A program made the translations under genes and the position numbers. 8,972 nt of DNA from Actinomycetes bacterium (GTDB lineage Bacteria > Actinomycetota > CALGFH01), in the NCBI GenBank assembly GCA_030152105.1, contig JASLIH010000110.1:1-8972 (forward strand), given 5' to 3'. This document shows, in pieces, positions 1 through 4,211 of this stretch (its first letter is position 1; every line of letters begins with the position of its first letter). Under the pieces are notes generated by a model. That model did no database searches. It saw nothing but the letters and a program-made list of their open reading frames with translations, and had not been told where the DNA came from.

Positions 1-648
1 GGGGTCGCCCGCTGGCTCGCCGACCGGGTCGGCCCCAGCGGCCAGGTCCTTGCCACCGACCTAGACCCGCGCTTCCTGGACGGCCACGGCCGCGCCAACC
101 TCCAGGTGCGCCAGCACGACATCCTGACCGACCCACTCCCCGACACCTTGTTCGACCTCGCCCACGCCCGCGCCGTGCTGGAACACACCCCCCACCGCGA
201 ACAGGCCCTGGCCCGCATGGTCACCGCCGTGCGCCCCGGTGGCTGGGTGGTGGTCGAAGACGTCGACTTCGGCGAAGCCATGGCCTCGGCGCTCGCCCGC
301 TACCTCCACCCCCACGGCCACGACAGCGGCTACCAGCGGCTCATGCGCAGCTTCGAGGCGCTGTTCGCCGCCATCGGCGCCGATGCCAGCTTCGGCACCC
401 AGCTGCCCCAGGCATTGCGCGACGCCGGCCTGGAACAGATCGGCGCCGAGATCCATGCCCCCCTCAGCCACGGAGGAGACCAGGACTTCTTCAACCTCTG
501 CATCCGCCAGGTCTACCCAAAGCTGATCCGGGTCGGCCCTGCCACCCAAGCCGACGCCGACCGCTTCCTCCAACTCACCACCCAGCCATCGCATGGCTAC
601 GTGCTCATGGTCATGGTCACCGCCTGGGGCCAACGCCCAACCGCATGA
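1..648 (+). CDS. Class I SAM-dependent methyltransferase, 5'-truncated by window edge
   Basis: Frame 1 is open from the first base to a TGA at 646-648, giving 215 visible residues; the true start lies upstream of the window. The visible N-terminus reads VARWLADRVGPSGQVLATDL, which is the end of motif I and the acidic residue after strand beta-2 that binds the SAM ribose in Rossmann-fold methyltransferases. Next come HARAVLEHTP (motif II/III area, around residue 53) and RPGGWVVVEDVDF (around residue 77), the usual 'LrPGGwlvveD' strand. The C-terminal half (FEALFAAIGADASFGTQLPQ, then a DAGLEQIGAEIH stretch) fits the helical cap and last strands of the UbiE-like/Methyltransf_25-type group. Such proteins are about 260-280 residues long, so roughly 50-60 residues are missing, including the glycine-rich GxGxG loop. 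The methyl acceptor cannot be told from sequence. The next gene on this strand starts 275 bp away, so an operon with it is not evident. Confidence 0.9.
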   Translation, partial: GVARWLADRVGPSGQVLATDLDPRFLDGHGRANLQVRQHDILTDPLPDTLFDLAHARAVLEHTPHREQALARMVTAVRPGGWVVVEDVDFGEAMASALARYLHPHGHDSGYQRLMRSFEALFAAIGADASFGTQLPQALRDAGLEQIGAEIHAPLSHGGDQDFFNLCIRQVYPKLIRVGPATQADADRFLQLTTQPSHGYVLMVMVTAWGQRPTA

Positions 649-712
649 GCCAGCGGAATAACGGCAGAGCAACCAAAGCAGGCTCCCACAGACCTGTGAC
701 CTAGGGCCTTAG

Positions 713-783
713 ATAGCTGGCAGGCCTCGAACCTGCGACCGAACAATCATGAGTCGGTTCCCAACCGTCTGCAGCATCCCACC
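713..783 (-). pseudogene. Degenerate tRNA-like sequence, CAU anticodon
   Basis: Read on the minus strand, this 71-nt stretch lines up with a tRNA. It has a perfect T arm at 720-736 (stem GCAGG/CCTGC, 7-nt loop TTCGAGG). It has an anticodon loop CTCATGA with CAT at 749-751, in a weak stem (ACCGA/TTGTT, one mismatch and one wobble). It also has a D-loop-like AGACGGTT. Total length matches a tRNA, and the 3' strand that follows the T arm directly has acceptor-stem length. The conventional 5' acceptor strand (GGTGGGA, 777-783) does not pair with it. A shorter alternative, GATGCTG (772-778), does pair with CAGC-T-ATC (712-719) through one bulge, but leaves almost no D arm. No CCA is encoded. It resembles an elongator Met or Ile2 (CAT) tRNA that has decayed or been recombined. 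A functional unusual tRNA is less likely. Confidence 0.5.
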
Positions 784-913
784 GAGTGTCATCCTCGCAG
801 CTCAAGTCCCCTGTGACGTCCGCCTGATACTGTCCTGTCCTGCTGGGTGGAGCGTGGTGGTTGACCGAGAACTTGACGCCGGCACGTCCTCGCCGCGACC
901 AGCAACCCACACC

Positions 914-918
914 GGAGG
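914..918 (+). promoter_or_regulatory. Ribosome binding site fixing the VOC protein start
   Basis: GGAGG lies 4 nt before the ATG at 923. The same frame stays open upstream to an ATG at 749, but that one lies inside the tRNA-like sequence and has no such site, so 923 is preferred. Confidence 0.7.
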
Positions 919-922
919 CGCT

Positions 923-1321
923 ATGGAACGAGTCACCGGCATCGGGGGCCTGTTCTTCCGGGCCCGCGACCCCGACGCGCTCGCCCGCTGGTACGCCGAC
1001 CACCTCGGCATCGACCCGGTGCCGGCGAGCTATGAGGAGTGGCCGTGGTGGCAGCAGCGGGGCCCGACGGTGTTCTCGCCGTTCCCGGCCGACAGCGACG
1101 CGTTCGGCCGCCCGGAGCAGGCGTGGATGCTGAACCTCCGGGTCCGCGACCTCGACGCCATGGTCGCCCAGCTCCGTGCAGCTGACGTCGAGGTCACGCC
1201 CGATCCGCAGGCCTACCCGAACGGGCGGTTCGCCATCACCGCCGATCCCGAGGGCAACCCGATCCAGCTGTGGGAGCCAACCCAGGAAGCGCTCCAGGAG
1301 CCTCCCGACCGCCACCGCTGA
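923..1321 (+). CDS. VOC family protein (glyoxalase/bleomycin-resistance fold)
   Basis: A 132-residue protein, the usual size for a single-chain vicinal-oxygen-chelate domain with two beta-alpha-beta3 modules. Module 1 (residues about 4-52) opens with VTGIGGLFFRARDPDALARW and runs into WYADHLGI, the typical 'D..ala.WY.d.LGl' signature. Module 2 (about 67-120) holds the strand WMLNLRVRDLDAM and a helix that ends in LRAADVEV. It ends with ADPEGNPIQLWEP; the Glu at about 118 is where the family places its last metal ligand. The expected first-module His/Gln ligand is not obvious: the strand reads GIGGLFF with no His. Metal-dependent catalysis is therefore uncertain and a binding or resistance role is possible. 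The tail after residue 120 is short, polar and probably disordered. VOC members include glyoxalase I, dioxygenases and antibiotic-binding proteins; the substrate here is unknown. The gene stands alone. Confidence 0.9.
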   Translation: MERVTGIGGLFFRARDPDALARWYADHLGIDPVPASYEEWPWWQQRGPTVFSPFPADSDAFGRPEQAWMLNLRVRDLDAMVAQLRAADVEVTPDPQAYPNGRFAITADPEGNPIQLWEPTQEALQEPPDRHR

Positions 1322-1380
1322 CCCCTCGGCCGACCCGACCGGCTGAATCCGCCAGATCCGTAGCCTGATGATCAAGGCGT

Positions 1381-1399
1381 ATCCGACAAAGAATCGGAT
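1381..1399. repeat. Inverted repeat, possible weak terminator of the VOC gene
   Basis: ATCCGA (1381-1386) and TCGGAT (1394-1399) are perfect complements around a 7-nt loop, CAAAGAA. The element lies about 60 bp after the VOC stop codon. No T-run follows on either strand, so an intrinsic terminator is only one option. Confidence 0.3.
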
Positions 1400-1500
1400 G
1401 GCAAGGCAACCAGCAGAGTCGAGAACCACGTAGAGCGCTGAGATCGCTACCGTCAGCGCATGACGGTTCGAATAGGCTGACCAGGCCAAGGGGCAGGACG

Positions 1501-1647
1501 ATGAACCTCACTGTCGCCCGGCGAGCCGCTCTCGTCCACAGCGCCGGGTACCGCCGTGTTGGTCTCTCAGCACAAGCCATGCGCTATTGTGAAGACGAGC
1601 TCGGGCGCACCCTCCACGTCCGCCGCGATCTGGCGCCAGCGACGTGA
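1501..1647 (+). CDS. Possible small ORF (48 aa) just upstream of TMEM175-family gene
   Basis: ATG at 1501 opens a 48-codon frame ending with TGA at 1645-1647. A plausible ribosome binding site, AAGGGG (1488-1493), stands 7 nt before the ATG. The product is basic and soluble-looking (begins MNLTVARRAALVHSAGYRRV, contains MRYCEDELGR), with no signal peptide or membrane segment and no family I recognise. Its stop codon touches the AGGAGG of the next gene (1647-1652), so if it is translated, ribosomes would end right at that site; this suggests a leader ORF or translational coupling. G/C at third positions is fairly high but below that of the sure genes nearby. It could be a chance ORF, which is common in GC-rich DNA. 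Confidence 0.25.
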   Translation: MNLTVARRAALVHSAGYRRVGLSAQAMRYCEDELGRTLHVRRDLAPAT

Positions 1648-1652
1648 GGAGG
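1647..1652 (+). promoter_or_regulatory. Strong ribosome binding site of TMEM175-family gene
   Basis: AGGAGG with 4 nt (CACG) before the ATG at 1657. This fixes the start and overlaps the stop of the possible small ORF by one base. Confidence 0.75.
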
Positions 1653-1656
1653 CACG

Positions 1657-2364
1657 ATGATCCGCTGGTTCCGTTCGATGGCGACGACCTCCGCGCCCAG
1701 CGACCCAGCCGCATCTGGCAGCGGGTTCGGCACCGAACGCAACCCCGAGCGGCTCGTCTTCTTCAGCGATGCGGTCTTCGCCATCGCCGTCACCCTGCTG
1801 GTCCTGGAGATCCACCCGCCGCAGGACACCCGGCAGTTGCTCCAGGGCCTTGCCGCGCTCTGGCCGTCCTACTTGTCGTATGCCATCACCTTCCTGCTCA
1901 TCGGGCAGGTGTGGGCCAACCATCACGTCATGTTCGACCACATCCACAGCGCCGACCGCACGGTGCTGTTCCTCAACACCCTGCTGCTGATGGACATCGC
2001 GTTCCTGCCGTTCGCCGCCTCCGTGCTGGCCGCCGCCTTCCGCACCGGGCACGGGCAGCGCACCGCCGTCGTCTTCCACGGCATGACGTTCCTGTTGGCG
2101 GCCATCCTGTTCAACGTCATCTGGGGCTATGCGCGCCACAATCACCGGCTGGGCACTACCCTCGACGCTGGGGGGGCGCGAGCCATCAGCCGGCGCTTCC
2201 GGCTCGCCCTCGTCTGGATCGCCACCGGAACCCTGCTGGGCGCCCTGCTCCCCGTCCTCGGCATGGCCGTGATCGCCGCGTTCATCCCCTACTACTGGCT
2301 GCCGATCCACGGCGAGATCGCCGGCGCCACGCCGACGGCCAGGCGTGACCGCGGCGGCCCTTAA
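1657..2364 (+). CDS. TMEM175 family (DUF1211) potassium-channel-like membrane protein
   Basis: A 235-residue integral membrane protein. After a polar N-terminal tail of about 28 residues comes the family signature in TM1, RLVFFSDAVFAIAVTLLVLE (residues 32-51), matching the TMEM175 'R.xxFSDaVFAIaiTLLvLei' pattern; the FSD residues at 36-38 are the hallmark. Further membrane segments are visible at about 71-89 (ending WANHH, where the family has its conserved W..HH), 103-126, 137-158, 183-203 and 199-216, giving the six helices of one TMEM175 repeat. Bacterial members have a single repeat and assemble as tetramers that conduct K+ without the classical TVGYG filter; the hydrophobic TM1 residues act as gate and filter. 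The start at 1657 is backed by AGGAGG. The gene converges on the molybdoenzyme gene and ends 111 bp before it. Family assignment is firm; ion selectivity and physiological role are inferred from relatives. Confidence 0.93.
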   Translation: MIRWFRSMATTSAPSDPAASGSGFGTERNPERLVFFSDAVFAIAVTLLVLEIHPPQDTRQLLQGLAALWPSYLSYAITFLLIGQVWANHHVMFDHIHSADRTVLFLNTLLLMDIAFLPFAASVLAAAFRTGHGQRTAVVFHGMTFLLAAILFNVIWGYARHNHRLGTTLDAGGARAISRRFRLALVWIATGTLLGALLPVLGMAVIAAFIPYYWLPIHGEIAGATPTARRDRGGP

Positions 2365-2444
2365 TGTACGGCGCGTCCGGTCGTTTTATGTAGGTCAGGG
2401 AATTCAGGCCGTGCGACCGCGAGCCGTCCGTCCTGTCGAGCGGG

Positions 2445-2461
2445 GCCGCCGCACGGGCGGC
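2445..2461. terminator. GC-rich hairpin between convergent genes, candidate bidirectional terminator
   Basis: GCCGCC (2445-2450) pairs with GGCGGC (2456-2461) around a 5-nt loop. It lies 80 bp past the TMEM175-family stop and 14 bp past the molybdoenzyme stop, in the convergent gap 2365-2475. There is no T-run on either side, so it would be a non-canonical (I-shaped) terminator, which is common in GC-rich actinobacteria. Confidence 0.4.
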
Positions 2462-2475
2462 GCCGGGGGCCTCGC

Positions 2476-3492
2476 TCACGTGACCGGGAACGGTGGCTGC
2501 CACCACCACGGGGTCGATCGTAGCTCGATGCGGTCGACCCACTTGACCCACCAGAAGCCGCGGCGGCCGGGAGCGACCAGACGGGCCGGGAAGCCGTGCC
2601 CGACCGAGAGCGGGGCGCCGCCGGCGCGGGTGGCGAGCAGCAGCCGGTCGAGGTCACCGATCGGGAACCGGATCCAGTAGCCGGTGCTCGAGTGGACATA
2701 CAAGCTCTGGGCGGCGCCGGTGTTGCGGACCAGCGCTGCGACCGGCACGCCCTCCCAGTCCTGGTGGGAATACCAGCCGCTGGTGCAGTCGAGGGTCGCG
2801 CGCAGGCGGGCGTCGTGGCGGGAGAGCTCTTGGAGCGAGAGCTCGCGCTCGCCGTCGGCGTCGGCGACGACCAGGCGCCAGGTGGCCGGGTCGACCTCGG
2901 GCGCCACGTCGTCGATCCAGCTCGTGGTCGGCATCGCCGCCGGGTCGAACGAGCCGGCCTCATAGGAGCCGGTGAAGCGCCGGCTGGCGCCCGGCAACCC
3001 GGCGGCGCGGACCACCGCGGTGATGGCGACATAGACGCCGGCGGCGGCCACGCCGAGCGTGCCCGCCCGAAGCAGTGTGCGCCTGGACAGGTCCATCCGG
3101 CTGGCATGGGCCGGACGCGCGAACACGTGCCAGACCACCAGCGGCACCAGCGCGAGGGCGGCCGCGACATGCAGCCAGATGCCGCGGAAGCCGCCCACCG
3201 ACCGCAGCAGGCCGCTGGCGGAGCCGAGACCGGTGATCAGCGCGGTGACGGCGAGCGCGGCCAGCACCAGCGACGCCCAGCGGCTGCGGCGGGCACGGCG
3301 CAGGCCACGACGGACGATCATCGACTTCCACGGGACCAGCAGCACCACCGCCACGCCGACGATCCCGTGGGCGACCGCCACCCAGCGCCCCGACGTCGTC
3401 CCGGCAGCGACCGCACCGACGCCGCTGGCGAACGCGACCACCAACGCCACCAGCAGGGCGAGGTTGGTGATCCGGGGCGGCGGGGCGCGCAT
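2476..3492 (-). CDS. Membrane-anchored molybdopterin oxidoreductase (sulfite-oxidase-like) with cytochrome-b561-like N-terminus
   Basis: A 338-residue protein in two parts. Residues 9-125 form four membrane helices (about 9-31, 36-57, 71-93 and 103-125) resembling a b561-type heme domain, with His42, His108 and His122 as possible heme ligands. Residues 134-162 carry an internal Tat-type motif, DLSRRTLLRAG, followed by a fifth hydrophobic stretch. The rest (about 175-338) is an oxidoreductase molybdopterin (SUOX-like) domain. It contains RATLDCTSGWYSHQDWEGVP, where Cys236 fits the cysteine that ligates molybdenum, and GHGFPARLVAPGRRGFWWVK near the C-terminus, which fits the cofactor-binding loop 'HGfPlRlvvPg..G.kWvKw'. 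The catalytic domain would face outside the membrane, with electrons passing through the heme helices. The substrate is unknown; sulfite is not assured. The ATG at 3492 has only a weak upstream GGAG (11 nt away), but it places the first helix correctly. No partner subunit is adjacent. Confidence 0.93.
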   Translation of the reverse strand: MRAPPPRITNLALLVALVVAFASGVGAVAAGTTSGRWVAVAHGIVGVAVVLLVPWKSMIVRRGLRRARRSRWASLVLAALAVTALITGLGSASGLLRSVGGFRGIWLHVAAALALVPLVVWHVFARPAHASRMDLSRRTLLRAGTLGVAAAGVYVAITAVVRAAGLPGASRRFTGSYEAGSFDPAAMPTTSWIDDVAPEVDPATWRLVVADADGERELSLQELSRHDARLRATLDCTSGWYSHQDWEGVPVAALVRNTGAAQSLYVHSSTGYWIRFPIGDLDRLLLATRAGGAPLSVGHGFPARLVAPGRRGFWWVKWVDRIELRSTPWWWQPPFPVT

Positions 3493-3525
3493 GACGGGCC
3501 TGGCTCCAGGGGCGAGGCATCCAGC

Positions 3526-3533
3526 TATAGGCT
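3526..3533 (+). promoter_or_regulatory. Possible -10 element for a leaderless transcript
   Basis: TATAGG/TAGGCT (3526-3533) includes a TAnnnT hexamer that ends 7 nt before the ATG at 3541. This is the spacing expected for a leaderless actinobacterial gene, and the ATG lacks a ribosome binding site. No -35 match is visible. The element also lies upstream of the molybdoenzyme start on the other strand, where its reverse could serve as an AT-rich box. Confidence 0.25.
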
Positions 3534-3540
3534 ACCTGCC

Positions 3541-3780
3541 ATGTCACGCCTTGGCGGGACGGAGCAACTCAGGGGCCTGGCGGCGCGTCCGCTCGCGCCC
3601 GGTGACCCCTGGGTCAGGTTCCTGGTCGCGGATCGCTTTCGGATCAGGAGCAGGCGCCCCGACAAGTACGCACGGGCGTCGCAGTCGACGGCCGATGAGC
3701 GCCATGAGCTCCCTCCCCCACCTGCGTGGCGGATGCTGAACGCCAGCATGATCTTGGGAGAAGCCCCGGAACAACGCTGA
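3541..3780 (+). CDS. Possible small hypothetical protein (79 aa)
   Basis: ATG at 3541 to TGA at 3778-3780. It begins MSRLGGTEQLRGLAARPLAP and ends WRMLNASMILGEAPEQR. It is basic, without membrane segments, signal peptide or recognised motif. About three quarters of third codon positions are G or C, which fits coding but also the general base composition. The same frame is open far to the left, but there it runs antisense to the molybdoenzyme gene and is its shadow, so only the part after 3541 is considered. Evidence for: a leaderless-type -10 box before the ATG. Evidence against: no ribosome binding site, no homologue recognised, and overlapping open frames on the other strand (for example 3917 down to 3525). 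Confidence 0.22.
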   Translation: MSRLGGTEQLRGLAARPLAPGDPWVRFLVADRFRIRSRRPDKYARASQSTADERHELPPPPAWRMLNASMILGEAPEQR

Positions 3781-3889
3781 AAGCCGCCGTCGAGGATCGG
3801 GGCGAGGTCGCGTGTAGCGCCGTTTCTGGCAACCCTCCGGCAAGGGCTCCCGCGTGGTCCATGGCACCAATGTGAACGCGATCGGACCG

Positions 3890-3927
3890 GCAGTCCTGGA
3901 CCACAAGGGGACTGCACTTGCGGTGCA
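3890..3927. repeat. Two overlapping, mutually exclusive hairpins
   Basis: GCAGTCC (3890-3896) pairs with GGACTGC (3909-3915) around 12 nt. TGCAC (3913-3917) pairs with GTGCA (3923-3927) around TTGCG. The two stems share 3913-3915, so they cannot form together. This may be chance, or part of a structured RNA in the gene-poor gap. Confidence 0.3.
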
Positions 3928-4183
3928 CTGCTCTCCTCGGATGATTTCGGGTCGAGCGTAGAGCGGACGGCGACGCTTCATCCGTTATGGCAGTGCAGCT
4001 GTCGAGGGCTGGTACGGGTGAGTGGACGCGCTAGGGATCGATGCAAGCTTATGGAGGTCCGCCAGAGGCTGAGTAGGACTTCTTCTTGTCAGAGCGCCAA
4101 GAGTTCAAGGCTGGAGGCAGGCTGCGCCCGACACTTCCCGGTAATGGCCGCTCCGGTCGTGGCAGCAGTCCAAGCCGGTCCCC

Positions 4184-4204
4184 CCGTCAGCGGTGGGCCG
4201 ACGG
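4184..4204 (-). terminator. Candidate terminator hairpin of LAL regulator gene
   Basis: An 8-position stem with one A-C mismatch (4184-4191 with 4197-4204) closes a 5-nt loop, GGTGG. It starts 7 nt after the LAL stop codon on the minus strand. No T-run follows, as is often the case in GC-rich actinobacteria. Confidence 0.4.
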
Positions 4205-4211
4205 CGGTGGG

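Larger units (their letters stand above)
1322..1656. other. Intergenic region between VOC gene and TMEM175-family gene
   Basis: About 335 bp without a confident gene. It holds an inverted repeat at 1381-1399 and a possible 48-codon ORF at 1501-1647. On the minus strand between about 1340 and 1550 there are two hydrophobic reading-frame segments in different frames, which could be a decayed membrane gene but may be chance. I see no convincing -35/-10 pair. Confidence 0.6.
3493..4211. other. Long gap (about 720 bp) between molybdoenzyme and LAL regulator genes
   Basis: No confident gene. Several overlapping frames are open on both strands but none resembles a known family; that is expected in GC-rich DNA. 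Visible contents are a possible 79-aa ORF at 3541-3780 with a -10-like element before it, adjoining hairpins at 3890-3927, and a hairpin just after the LAL stop codon at 4184-4204. The sequence from about 3780 to 4180 has stop codons scattered in all frames and looks less GC-biased by codon position than the flanking genes. It could be a gene remnant, a structured RNA, or plain intergenic DNA. Confidence 0.55.

Noticed and set aside
687..698. 12-bp palindrome CACAGACCTGTG downstream of the methyltransferase
   Set aside because: The 2-nt centre cannot form a good RNA hairpin, there is no T-run, and one short palindrome is expected by chance.
749..922. Upstream extension of the VOC protein to an ATG at 749
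   Set aside because: It adds 58 residues unlike any VOC N-terminus, overlaps the tRNA-like sequence and has no ribosome binding site. ATG 923 has GGAGG.
2596..3540. Long plus-strand frame antisense to the molybdoenzyme gene
   Set aside because: Its product has no recognisable domain and the opposite strand encodes a clear, motif-complete protein. Only the part beyond 3541 was kept, as a weak candidate.
3525..3981. Three overlapping minus-strand frames (up to 145 codons)
   Set aside because: Arg/Pro/Ser-rich translations without motifs, no good ribosome binding site, and mutually exclusive frames. Nothing favours any of them over chance.
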